A stretch of 64,000 nucleotides of DNA, from positions 1,642,277 to 1,706,276 of the forward strand of contig NZ_KB913013.1 of the NCBI RefSeq assembly GCF_000383955.1, in the 5' to 3' direction. The notes under the pieces were generated by a model. That model saw only the letters and a program-made list of their open reading frames with translations, was not told the origin of the DNA and searched no databases. The stretch's first letter is position 1. Each line of letters opens with the position of its first letter. The position numbers and the translations under genes were made by a program. Source of the DNA: Rudanella lutea DSM 19387 (lineage in GTDB: Bacteria; Bacteroidota; Bacteroidia; Cytophagales; Spirosomataceae). Positions 1-7,914 of this stretch are shown here, one piece after another.

Positions 1-3
1 ATT

Positions 4-393
4 ATGCCCAGCATCTTTTCCCGCATAGTAGCCGGTGAAATTCCGGCCCACAAAATCGCCGAGACCGATCAGTTTCTGGCGTTTCTGGATGTGATGCCCA
101 CCACCACCGGGCATACACTGGTGATTCCGAAGAAAGAAGTAGATTACATTTTCGATCTGGACGATGAGCTGTACATGGGTCTGATGGCCTTTGCCAAGAC
201 CGTAGCCGCTGCCGTGGAGAAAGCCATTCTGTGCAAACGCGTGGGCGTAGCGGTGGTAGGCCTGGAGGTGCCACACGCTCACGTCCACCTGATTCCGCTC
301 AATTCGATGGCCGACATGAATTTCAACAACAAGATGAAACCGTCGGCCGAAGAACTGGCCGAAACAGCCGCCCAGATTCGGAAATATTTGTAA
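4..393 (+). CDS. HIT family (histidine triad) protein
   Basis: A 129-residue protein of the histidine triad superfamily, small nucleotide-binding hydrolases that act on nucleoside phosphoramidates or dinucleotides in the cytoplasm. The triad HAHVHLI at residues 91-97 matches the family signature H-x-H-x-H, and the N-terminal SIFSRIVAGEIPA stretch is typical of the HINT branch. Length is normal for the family. The ATG lies at the left edge of the window, so the promoter is not visible. A strong bidirectional terminator follows and is shared with the convergent esterase. The physiological substrate cannot be read from sequence. Confidence 0.95.
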   Translation: MPSIFSRIVAGEIPAHKIAETDQFLAFLDVMPTTTGHTLVIPKKEVDYIFDLDDELYMGLMAFAKTVAAAVEKAILCKRVGVAVVGLEVPHAHVHLIPLNSMADMNFNNKMKPSAEELAETAAQIRKYL

Positions 394-407
394 GACCCCT
401 TACCTAC

Positions 408-454
408 AAAACGGCATGGCCCCGTAACGCATCGTTACGGGGCCATGCCGTTTT
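408..454. terminator. Bidirectional terminator between the HIT gene and the esterase
   Basis: A perfect inverted repeat with 22-nt arms (408-429 and 433-454) and a 3-nt loop. The GC-rich core is flanked by AAAA on the left and TTTT on the right, so it can act in both directions between two convergent genes. The right arm overlaps the stop codon of the esterase. Confidence 0.9.
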
Positions 455-1739
455 ATTTCTTCAACTGCTCCATGAGCCAGGCGGTCATGCGTTCGGTTTG
501 TTCGGGATAGGTCCAATGCCCGGTATCCTGATACAGGGCGAGCGTTTTAGGTGCCGAAATCAGGTTGTAAGCGGCATACATCGAGGTAGGTGGGCACACT
601 TCGTCGTTGAAACCCCACGAATAGCGGCCCGGCACCTTCACCCGGCGGGCGAAATTGACCACGTCGTAATACGCAACGGCTTTCACTTTTTCAGGCTTAT
701 TCATCCAGTTAGTGGCCTGACCGGCAAACATATGCGGCCAACCACCCGCCCGGCCGTTGAGATAGCCCGTCACGTCGGACAGGGCCGGGTAATAAGCCCC
801 CAGGTATTTCACCCGCTCGTCGAGCCCGGCGGTCACCAAACTCAGCGCGCCCCCCTGCGAGCCGCCCGTTACGGCCATCCGGCTCGCATCCACCTGCGGC
901 AAACTGGCCAGAAAATCGAGGGATCGCACACAGCCCAGATACACCCGCTTGTAGTAGTACCGGTCGCGGTCGTCGAGGTTGAAATTCTGATACCCGGCTA
1001 AAGGCCCGGCGGCCAGGCTCGTGTACACCGATGGGTCAAGGTTGACCGGCACCCCGTGAATACCAACCTGAAACGTCACAACGCCCTGTTCGGCATTGGC
1101 CACATCACCCGCGTAAGGCCGGATACCCGCACCCGGCACCTGCAACAAGGCCGGAAACTTACCCTCCCCTTTGGGCACACACAGAATACCGTACCAGCGC
1201 GAAGGGGCACCGATTCCCCAGTTTTGCAGGTTCACATGGTAAACGTTTACTTTTTCAGTGCATCGTTCGGGCAGGAGCGTCAGGCGGGCATCGAGCGGAA
1301 TTTTGGCCAGGTCAGCCTTGGCGTTGCTCCAGAAGGTATCAAAGTCGGCCGGGTTCTCTACGGTGGGTTTAATCTCCGAAGGGCTAAATGCCGCCGTTCC
1401 TACGGCCCGGTACTCTTTGCCGTCGAGCTGCACTTTGGCCACGCAGCGTAAAAAGCCGGGATTACGCAGCGTGCCCCCGTCGACGGTAAGCCGTCCCTGC
1501 GCAATCGAGGCTGTTTCGGTTTTGGTAGCGGGCTGTAATTCCGGCCCGATTTCGTAGCGCACACTGGCGTTGGGCACCGGGTTGCCGTGTTGCATTACCT
1601 GAATGGTGAAGCGCACCGGGTCGCCGGTTTTGTACGTCCAGTCGGTGCGGTCGGGGGCAACAATCACTTTTACCAGCCGTTCGGCGGGTTGAGCCAGCAG
1701 GGTCACTGGCAAGAGAAATAAGAGCAGAAGCTTTTTCAA
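453..1739 (-). CDS. Secreted acetylxylan esterase-like alpha/beta hydrolase
   Basis: A secreted esterase of the acetylxylan esterase/cephalosporin deacetylase (AXE1, CE7-like) family, which removes acetyl groups from polysaccharides or other esters. After the signal peptide an Ig-like beta region (about residues 20-120) precedes the alpha/beta hydrolase domain. The nucleophile elbow is GGSQGG, with Ser at about residue 294, and a late DTGHW segment supplies the catalytic His. I chose the TTG at 1739 because it gives a textbook signal peptide, MKKLLLLFLL followed by LLAQ. An in-frame ATG at 1781 would add 14 uncharged residues in front. Its stop overlaps the shared terminator. It is divergent from the metallopeptidase gene. 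Confidence 0.88.
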   Translation of the reverse strand: MKKLLLLFLLPVTLLAQPAERLVKVIVAPDRTDWTYKTGDPVRFTIQVMQHGNPVPNASVRYEIGPELQPATKTETASIAQGRLTVDGGTLRNPGFLRCVAKVQLDGKEYRAVGTAAFSPSEIKPTVENPADFDTFWSNAKADLAKIPLDARLTLLPERCTEKVNVYHVNLQNWGIGAPSRWYGILCVPKGEGKFPALLQVPGAGIRPYAGDVANAEQGVVTFQVGIHGVPVNLDPSVYTSLAAGPLAGYQNFNLDDRDRYYYKRVYLGCVRSLDFLASLPQVDASRMAVTGGSQGGALSLVTAGLDERVKYLGAYYPALSDVTGYLNGRAGGWPHMFAGQATNWMNKPEKVKAVAYYDVVNFARRVKVPGRYSWGFNDEVCPPTSMYAAYNLISAPKTLALYQDTGHWTYPEQTERMTAWLMEQLKK

Positions 1740-1959
1740 TGAATAGGAAATAAGGGGTTGAAACGAAGCATTGAACAACAAGAGGAAAAGGCGATACGGG
1801 CCGGGTCTTAACCATGTGCCAGCCCCCCCCTCATCAAGAAGGCTTAAAACTGTTACCGGAAAATAAGCCTTGCTACCGATGAATGGTATCGGTTTGTGGC
1901 ACGCCCGCTATCTTCGGAACTTGGTTGGACAATCGGCGTCCGGGCCAACACCTCTGTTC

Positions 1960-4900
1960 ATGACATTCCGTTACCTGCTACTCCAATCACTTTTGCTTTT
2001 CGGACTCATTGGGGCCACTTCGGCCCAGGATGGGCTACCCTGCGGAGTCAATGATCGCGTTTTGCCCGACAGCACCATTCGGCTGATGGGCCAGCTCCCC
2101 CGTCTCATGCAGCAACAACGCGCCCGCATGGCCGCCAGCGAACGCAAAATCTGCCGGATTGCGCTGGAAGTCGACTCGGATACGTACGTCGAATTTGAGC
2201 GGGATACGAACCGCATCAAGCAGTTTTACCTGAACCGGGTAGAGCAGGCATCCCGGATATTCGAGCGTGAAATCAACACCCAGCTGGTGGTGGTGTACGT
2301 GCACATTTGGAAAGATACCGAACCCGATCCGTACCGGGGCGAAGGAAATCTGTACACGCTGTACTCGATCATGAACGGGGTTTGGTCCCGATTGTCTGTG
2401 CCGGTGCCGTACGATAAGCGGGTGTACATGCCCACCAAAAGCACCTCGGGGGCCGGGGGGCTGGGCGGAGGTAGCCAGGCTATTGCGGCCAACCGAACGT
2501 CGGTGGCTACACTCGCCCACGAACTGGGGCATTGCTTCGACTCACCCCACACGCACAACTGCGCGTGGCCGGGTGGCCCCATTGACTTTTGCTCCACCGT
2601 TGAGTCAAGCAATGGCGACTGCTACAGTGGTTCCCTTCAGAATGCCCCCGGTACGCTCATGAGCTACTGCACCGACACCCGGCTCACGTTTCACCCGCTA
2701 TGCCAGGCCCTGATGACCAACGCCACCGACCGGATGCTCGGCCGGATTACGCTCCCCTCGGCCCCTACCCTGCCGGCCAGCACAACGCTTACCCAAACGC
2801 CTTTTCTGAGCTGGTCCCCCGTACCCTCCGCCGACCGCTACGAAATCGACGTAGCCACCGATGCCCTTTTCACCCAGAAATTCCGAAGCGACACCAGTAG
2901 TCTGAATGGGTATCTGCTGGGATCGCTACCGTTTGGTACTACCTACTTTGTGCGGGTACGAGCCACCAACGCCCTGGGCACATCGGCCTGGTCGGCCACG
3001 GGGCAGCTTCAACGGCACCGGGCACCGGGTATGCAGGCACCGTTGCTGCTGCCACCACCCGCGAGCGGCTTTTATGCGGGTCAGACCGCGTTTCAGGCGG
3101 CAATCCAGCCCGTCGACGGAGCCTCAATGTACCAGATTCAGGTAACAAGCAGCGCCGATCTGCTCTTCCGGTCGGCTACGACCCTCACCATCAGCCGCCT
3201 TACTGACGCGTACAGTCCGCAGGTATTCGGTATGGTGCGGGCCAGAATTCGGGCCGTGGTCAATAACGTACCCGGCCCCTGGTCGGCCGAAAGCCTGTAC
3301 AGCATTAACCCACCCGATTACTACATAGGCCTGCCTTTTCAACCCCCACAGCCCGCCCCGCTGACGCTCCCCATTGCTTACTATAGCGTGACCGGGCGCG
3401 AGAGTCAGGTGGTGCTCACGGTGGCTACCGATACCTCGTTTGCCCGGCCGGTACATCGTCAGGCGTTTCAGTACGAACAGACATACGCTTTATTGCTCAA
3501 AAATCTGTTGCCTAATACCACGTATTACGTTCGTGCCGAAGAATACAATACAGCCAACCCACACCTGCCTCTGGGGTTGCTCACGCGGGTAAGGCGGTCA
3601 TTTCAGACCGGGGCAGCTCCTTTATCAGACCGGTGGTCGTTTGTCAACAACTCCACCCACCCCGACTGGCCGCAGGGGGGCGCGTACGGCCCGCTGTCGG
3701 TGGGCAACAACAGCCTTTGGTACAGCACTTCGAATGGGCTCACCCGCATCGGCCTCGACAGCTTACGGCTACGGGTGTACAACCAAAGCACCACCAACGG
3801 CCGGCTGGGCAACAGTGTGCTGTCCCACGGGGCCGATGCCAACGGAACCCTCTGGGTGACCAACCGGGTGTCGATCAACACGTTTAAGGATGGGTTTCCA
3901 GTACTGTACAATCAGTTGGGGCGGCTGGATGAGCAAACTGGCTCCCTGACCGACCGCTACACGTTCACCACCAACAGCTACAGCCCGCAATACCTGAACC
4001 CCAATCCGCTGGTATTGTCGGGGTCTAACCACGTTGGTGAGATAAACGATTTTTCACTGGGTTCGATATATACGCCCCCGTTTCCTGTCACCATCAACCA
4101 GCTACTGGTGCGGGCCGGGGCCGTCTGGATGCTCGTTTACAACACCAGCCTGGGGCAGAATGAAGTGCTCCGGCTCGACCCGGTCAGCCGGGCCGTACAA
4201 ACCTACAATTCGCTCAACACCCCACAGCTCGGTTCCTCTATCTACCGGATTGCGCTCAACGAACAGGGACACGTATGGGTTGCTCAGGCTACACGCTCAG
4301 CCAAATCGCCCCTTGTCCGGTTTGATGGGCAAGCCTGGACTGTGCCCCCAACCGGGCCTATCACGTCGGCTCAATTCCTCACCACCGACCCCTCCGGCCG
4401 ACTCTATGTGTTTACGGGTAGCCCGCCCTATGTGCTGTACCGGGCCAACGGCCTTAGCTGGGAAAAGCTCGGCGACGAGTTGCCTTTCAACACCAACCTG
4501 AACAACATGACTATCGATGGGCAGGGCAATGTGTGGTTCAGTGGGCTGTTTGGGCTTATGCGGTACGCTACCTGCATTAATGTACCCCGGCCCGAGCTAA
4601 CGGCCCGCCGGACAACGATCCAGTTTGGCGAGAGTACCACCCTGACAGCCAAAGGCTGCACCGATGTACTATGGTCCTGGGTGAGTGAGTCGGATACAGT
4701 GACAAACCGTCTTGTTCGGGGAACGAACGAGTTACCAATAAGCCCTGCCAGCACCACTTCCTTCCGCAGTCGGTGTGCAGAGAACGGATGTTCGGGATCC
4801 GAGGCAGTCCTGACCATTACGGTTCAGCCCAAACTGCTTGTGGGAACCGTAAACCAAAAGGTGTTTTGCCACGGTGATACGCTGGCACTCGATTATAGTC

Positions 4901-5655
4901 TGGCCGGAAAAGCAGACGCCGGCAACCAGTTCAGTCTGGTGCTGAAACGAGAGGGCGCGCCGAGTCCTGCCCTCTCCCTGACATCTGCATTGAGTACGCA
5001 GGGTCGGCAGACTACCGCAAAAAGTCTTCTGCCACCCACCGTGACACCCGGCCGGTACGTGCTGTACATCACCATGACCCAGCCGCAGCTTCGCTCGCCG
5101 GACTCGCTGCTGATCGACGTAGCCGACCGACCTTCGGCCGAGCTGGGTAGTAACAAACTCGCGTTTGTGCTCGGCGACAGCGCCCGCGTGAGCGTAGCAC
5201 TCACGGGAAGCCCGCCCTGGCGTTTCACGCGCTGGGACAGTCAGGTTGTCCAGACCAGTCAGAGCCCTTACCTGACCACCGTCACGGCGACTCAACCCAC
5301 CAATTATACCCTTGGACTGAGCAACCTGATCGACGCCAACTGCCCTAACGGCACCATCCGCAACAGTTTGGTCGTGAGTGCACTGGCGCTGGCCAGCGAA
5401 CCCCTACTCAACACGGGCATTCGGGTGTTTCCTAACCCCGTAGTCGGGTGGCTAACGATTGAGGCCGAACCCTCAGTGGCTCCGTTTTCCATCCTGCAAC
5501 TCACCGACGTTGGGGGCCGCATCGTGCGCCAAAAGGGACTAACAGGCCGCTCGCGCCGGGAACAGTGGGATATGAGCGATTTACCCACCGGGGTGTACCT
5601 GCTCACCATCGAAACCACCGACGGCCGCCGGATAACCTGGAGAGTGCTCAAATAA
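1960..5655 (+). CDS. T9SS-secreted reprolysin-like zinc metallopeptidase, multidomain
   Basis: A 1231-residue secreted protease. A signal peptide (MTFRYLLLQSLLLF... to SAQ) is followed by a metzincin catalytic domain. Its zinc motif HELGHCFDSPH lies at residues 187-197 (HExxHxxxxxH), with the Met-turn LMSYC downstream. Then come two or more fibronectin-III-like segments (about 290-540), a region of repeated blade-like motifs resembling two-component-regulator propellers (about 560-860), Ig-like modules, and a C-terminal T9SS type A sorting domain (VFPNPVVGW to WRVLK). It is therefore expected to be exported through T9SS and attached to the surface or released. The open frame extends to an ATG at 1870, but the ATG at 1960 places the signal peptide at the N-terminus. 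The substrate is unknown. Confidence 0.9.
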   Translation: MTFRYLLLQSLLLFGLIGATSAQDGLPCGVNDRVLPDSTIRLMGQLPRLMQQQRARMAASERKICRIALEVDSDTYVEFERDTNRIKQFYLNRVEQASRIFEREINTQLVVVYVHIWKDTEPDPYRGEGNLYTLYSIMNGVWSRLSVPVPYDKRVYMPTKSTSGAGGLGGGSQAIAANRTSVATLAHELGHCFDSPHTHNCAWPGGPIDFCSTVESSNGDCYSGSLQNAPGTLMSYCTDTRLTFHPLCQALMTNATDRMLGRITLPSAPTLPASTTLTQTPFLSWSPVPSADRYEIDVATDALFTQKFRSDTSSLNGYLLGSLPFGTTYFVRVRATNALGTSAWSATGQLQRHRAPGMQAPLLLPPPASGFYAGQTAFQAAIQPVDGASMYQIQVTSSADLLFRSATTLTISRLTDAYSPQVFGMVRARIRAVVNNVPGPWSAESLYSINPPDYYIGLPFQPPQPAPLTLPIAYYSVTGRESQVVLTVATDTSFARPVHRQAFQYEQTYALLLKNLLPNTTYYVRAEEYNTANPHLPLGLLTRVRRSFQTGAAPLSDRWSFVNNSTHPDWPQGGAYGPLSVGNNSLWYSTSNGLTRIGLDSLRLRVYNQSTTNGRLGNSVLSHGADANGTLWVTNRVSINTFKDGFPVLYNQLGRLDEQTGSLTDRYTFTTNSYSPQYLNPNPLVLSGSNHVGEINDFSLGSIYTPPFPVTINQLLVRAGAVWMLVYNTSLGQNEVLRLDPVSRAVQTYNSLNTPQLGSSIYRIALNEQGHVWVAQATRSAKSPLVRFDGQAWTVPPTGPITSAQFLTTDPSGRLYVFTGSPPYVLYRANGLSWEKLGDELPFNTNLNNMTIDGQGNVWFSGLFGLMRYATCINVPRPELTARRTTIQFGESTTLTAKGCTDVLWSWVSESDTVTNRLVRGTNELPISPASTTSFRSRCAENGCSGSEAVLTITVQPKLLVGTVNQKVFCHGDTLALDYSLAGKADAGNQFSLVLKREGAPSPALSLTSALSTQGRQTTAKSLLPPTVTPGRYVLYITMTQPQLRSPDSLLIDVADRPSAELGSNKLAFVLGDSARVSVALTGSPPWRFTRWDSQVVQTSQSPYLTTVTATQPTNYTLGLSNLIDANCPNGTIRNSLVVSALALASEPLLNTGIRVFPNPVVGWLTIEAEPSVAPFSILQLTDVGGRIVRQKGLTGRSRREQWDMSDLPTGVYLLTIETTDGRRITWRVLK

Positions 5656-5657
5656 AA

Positions 5658-5681
5658 AGGGCAGCCATGTGGCTGCCCTTC
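5658..5681. terminator. Terminator between the metallopeptidase and gpsA
   Basis: Perfect inverted repeat AAGGGCAGCCA / TGGCTGCCCTT with a 2-nt centre, lying between convergent stop codons. Confidence 0.85.
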
Positions 5682-5685
5682 GCTG

Positions 5686-6690
5686 TCAGGTAAGTTTGCC
5701 CTGCAAGATTTTCATCTCAGCTACCGGTGAGGCCCGTTCGTACAGAATATTGTAAACGGCGTCGGTAATAGGCATATCCACGTTGTGTTGCCGGTTGATA
5801 GCATGAATACTTTTCACGGCATAATACCCCTCGGCAATCATGTTCATTTCGGCCTGCGCCGACTGAATGGTGTAACCCCGCCCGATGAGCGTACCAAACG
5901 TGCGGTTACGGCTGAAAGGCGAATACGCCGTTACGAGCAGGTCACCGAGGTACGCCGACCCGCTCAGGTCGCGGTGTTGGGGGTACACGGCATCCACAAA
6001 CCGCTTGATTTCCTGCATGGCGTTGGAGACCAGCACGGCCTGAAAATTATCGCCGTAGCCAATGCCCCGCGTGATACCCGAGGCCAGCGCGATGATATTT
6101 TTCATAACGGCACTGTACTCAATGCCGTAAATGTCAGCTAAGGGCGACGCCTGTACAAACCGGCAGGTCAACAGCCGGGCTACTTCGGCGGCACAGGCCA
6201 GATCGGTGGAGCCAATGGTGAGGTACGATTGCTTTTCGAGGGCCACCTCCTCGGCATGGCAAGGCCCGGCAATAACGGCCATCCGACTATTGGGTACCCC
6301 AAACTGATCGGCGACCCAATCGGTTACAAGCTGATTTTTCTCGGGAATCATCCCCTTGATGGCCGAAATAATGCATTTGCCGGTAAAATCGCGTGTGTCG
6401 AGCCCGGCGAGGGCGTCGCTCACAAACGCGGCCGGCACTGCCAGAATCACGTATTCGCTCTCCCGGAAAGCATCGCGCACGCGGGTGCAGACTTTTACTT
6501 TTCGTGGGTTAATCTGTACATCGCTGAGGTAGCTCTTGTTGTGATGAAATGTTTTAATGTGGTTGGCGTCGGTCTTGCTCCGCATCCACCACTTAATACT
6601 AACATTGTTTTCGGACAGGATTTTGATGAGCGCTGTGGCCCAACTTCCCCCGCCCACCATAGTAATACGAACCGGCGAGTCGTGTTTCAT
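5686..6690 (-). CDS. gpsA: Glycerol-3-phosphate dehydrogenase [NAD(P)+]
   Basis: Reduces dihydroxyacetone phosphate to sn-glycerol 3-phosphate, the backbone precursor of phospholipids, in the cytoplasm. It has 334 residues, the usual length. The N-terminal Rossmann motif is GGGSWATAL (about residues 13-21). Family motifs follow: KGMIPEK, AGPCHAEEVA, the active-site region SAVMKNIIALASG containing the catalytic Lys, and GDLLVTAYSPFSRNRTFG. The start at 6690 is supported by a TAAGTTTG -7 box only 4 nt upstream (6695-6702), which implies a leaderless mRNA. It is convergent with the peptidase and divergent from the coiled-coil gene. Confidence 0.96.
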   Translation of the reverse strand: MKHDSPVRITMVGGGSWATALIKILSENNVSIKWWMRSKTDANHIKTFHHNKSYLSDVQINPRKVKVCTRVRDAFRESEYVILAVPAAFVSDALAGLDTRDFTGKCIISAIKGMIPEKNQLVTDWVADQFGVPNSRMAVIAGPCHAEEVALEKQSYLTIGSTDLACAAEVARLLTCRFVQASPLADIYGIEYSAVMKNIIALASGITRGIGYGDNFQAVLVSNAMQEIKRFVDAVYPQHRDLSGSAYLGDLLVTAYSPFSRNRTFGTLIGRGYTIQSAQAEMNMIAEGYYAVKSIHAINRQHNVDMPITDAVYNILYERASPVAEMKILQGKLT

Positions 6691-6694
6691 ACGG

Positions 6695-6702
6695 CAAACT
6701 TA
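6695..6702 (-). promoter_or_regulatory. TAnnTTTG -7 promoter box of gpsA
   Basis: TAAGTTTG on the minus strand matches the Bacteroidota -7 consensus TAnnTTTG. It ends 4 nt before the ATG of gpsA, so transcription probably starts at or next to the start codon. I see no clear -33 TTTG. Confidence 0.6.
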
Positions 6703-6846
6703 ACAGACTTTCGGTTGGTGATGATGGGTTAACCACGCCAGATATACGGTTTCGGTTTCGAAAGTAGCCCAATGAGCTGTATACTTACCCTACGAAACTG
6801 ATTCTGACGAACCGGGCTCACCCACCTACTTCACCTTCTGTTCACC

Positions 6847-7242
6847 ATGTCTCCCTCTGTTCAACCACCCGACAATACGGCCCAGCCGTTTGGGTCGCTG
6901 CCGCCAGGTGCCCAAAATGAAATACTCTGGCGTCATAACCGATGGCTCATGCAGCAGCTCATTGCCACAGAAAACAGCCTGAACCAGCTCCGCGAAAACG
7001 ACGAGAAACTGCGTCGATTAGCTTACCAGCATGACTTTTACCGGCAGTTCACCGCCGAGCTCGACCAGCTCAAAGACCGAACCACCCGCGACCTCCGACG
7101 GATTAAAGACCTGTACCAGACGAATCCGACGATTGCCGACCTGGCTGTGGATGAATTGATCGACTCGGTGCAGGAAATGGTCAAAACCATGCGACTGGAA
7201 GCCCGCGTCCAGTTTGGGATCTATCCCAAACCCAAACCCTAA
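6847..7242 (+). CDS. Hypothetical coiled-coil protein
   Basis: A 131-residue protein that I do not recognise. It is soluble with no signal peptide. A proline-rich N-terminus is followed by a strongly charged helical segment (about residues 28-85, rich in Leu, Gln, Glu, Arg) with heptad-like spacing that predicts a coiled coil, then a second amphipathic helix (about 95-120). Codon use is like its neighbours and the ATG is unambiguous. It ends at a strong terminator and stands alone between gpsA (divergent) and the hicBA cassette (convergent). Confidence 0.75.
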   Translation: MSPSVQPPDNTAQPFGSLPPGAQNEILWRHNRWLMQQLIATENSLNQLRENDEKLRRLAYQHDFYRQFTAELDQLKDRTTRDLRRIKDLYQTNPTIADLAVDELIDSVQEMVKTMRLEARVQFGIYPKPKP

Positions 7243-7244
7243 TA

Positions 7245-7282
7245 ACACGAACGCCCGGCCGATGTCGGCCGGGCGTTCGTGT
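7245..7282. terminator. Terminator, copy 1 of a duplicated palindrome
   Basis: Perfect inverted repeat with 18-nt arms (7245-7262, 7265-7282), between the convergent coiled-coil gene and hicA. The surrounding 49 bp (7234-7282) recur with one mismatch at 7856-7904, on the other side of the hicBA genes. Confidence 0.9.
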
Positions 7283-7296
7283 GTAGACCCATATCT

Positions 7297-7539
7297 TTAT
7301 CCAAACAGCTGATTGGCTAACTCATCTTTAGTGAGTCCGAAATGAGTGGCTATATTTTTCAAAATGGCATTGAGGGTTCCAATTTTGATCGGATCGTGAG
7401 CCGGAATGGTCTCAAAATGCAGCCCATTTTGCCATGTCTGGATACGAATATGGCTTCCGGTCTGCCGCACCACTTCGTAGCCAAACGGTTTCAAACATTT
7501 AATCAGCTGGAGACCAGTCAAATCACGGGGTATTTTCAT
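7297..7539 (-). CDS. hicA: HicA-type mRNA interferase toxin
   Basis: An 80-residue type II toxin of the HicA (YcfA) family, a small double-stranded-RNA-binding-fold ribonuclease that cleaves mRNA on the ribosome when not bound by HicB. The family signature G-S-H, with the catalytic His, is seen in RQTGSHIRI (about residues 25-33), and the ending LTKDEL is typical. Its start overlaps the end of hicB by 4 nt, so the two are translationally coupled. The gene order is antitoxin first, opposite to classical hicAB. Confidence 0.93.
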   Translation of the reverse strand: MKIPRDLTGLQLIKCLKPFGYEVVRQTGSHIRIQTWQNGLHFETIPAHDPIKIGTLNAILKNIATHFGLTKDELANQLFG

Positions 7540-7745
7540 AGACTGAATACCTCGTCTCTCACGAAATGGAGTCGAATTACCTGAGGCCAGGCCGATTGGT
7601 CATCAAAGTGACAATCAATGGCATCTCTGATCATTGCTTTTAACTCGGCTACTGTCTCTCCCTGCGTGAAAATAGTTTCACCCACGGCCTGCGCGGTGTA
7701 CCCGCCATCGGGGTCTTCCTCAACTAAAAAAACGAGCTCTTTCAT
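7536..7745 (-). CDS. hicB: HicB-type antitoxin, minimal form
   Basis: A 69-residue antitoxin of the HicB family. Only the partial RNase H-like fold that clamps the toxin is present: ELVFLVEEDPDGGYTAQAVG, then the helix carrying GETVAEL. No C-terminal ribbon-helix-helix or HTH domain follows, so DNA binding and autorepression are doubtful. I chose the ATG at 7745 because it is preceded by a strong ribosome-binding site (AGGAGTAGG) and matches the family N-terminus. The longer open frame from 7805 adds unrelated residues. Confidence 0.9.
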   Translation of the reverse strand: MKELVFLVEEDPDGGYTAQAVGETIFTQGETVAELKAMIRDAIDCHFDDQSAWPQVIRLHFVRDEVFSL

Positions 7746-7856
7746 CCTACTCCTGTTGTACCTGTTTCCCTTTCTAAACAAGGCCCATTCAGAAAAGATT
7801 ATCAATTTACAAAAGCTCCGCCATGTTTGGTTAGCCCTAAGTCAAAATCTTTGCTA

Positions 7857-7914
7857 AACCCTAATTACACGAACGCCCGGCCGATGTCGGCCGGGCGTTC
7901 GTGTAATTAGGGTT
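7857..7914. terminator. Terminator, copy 2, extended 58-bp perfect palindrome
   Basis: A perfect palindrome with 28-nt arms around a central TG. It contains the same core as the terminator at 7245-7282, extended by AACCCTAATT on each side. It overlaps the stop codon of the HlyD gene and separates that operon from the hicB promoter. Confidence 0.9.

Larger units (their letters stand above)
7234..7904. repeat. Direct repeat of 49 bp flanking the hicBA cassette
   Basis: Positions 7234-7282 and 7856-7904 are identical except for one A/T difference. Each copy starts with AAACCCTAAT and includes the terminator palindrome. The copies are 622 bp apart and enclose exactly the two toxin-antitoxin genes and their promoter. 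This suggests that the cassette was gained, or can be lost, by recombination at a terminator. Confidence 0.85.

Noticed and set aside
231-1001. Long plus-strand frame overlapping the HIT gene end and the esterase
   Set aside because: It is a shadow: it runs through the terminator and antisense to a well supported esterase, and its protein shows no domain features.
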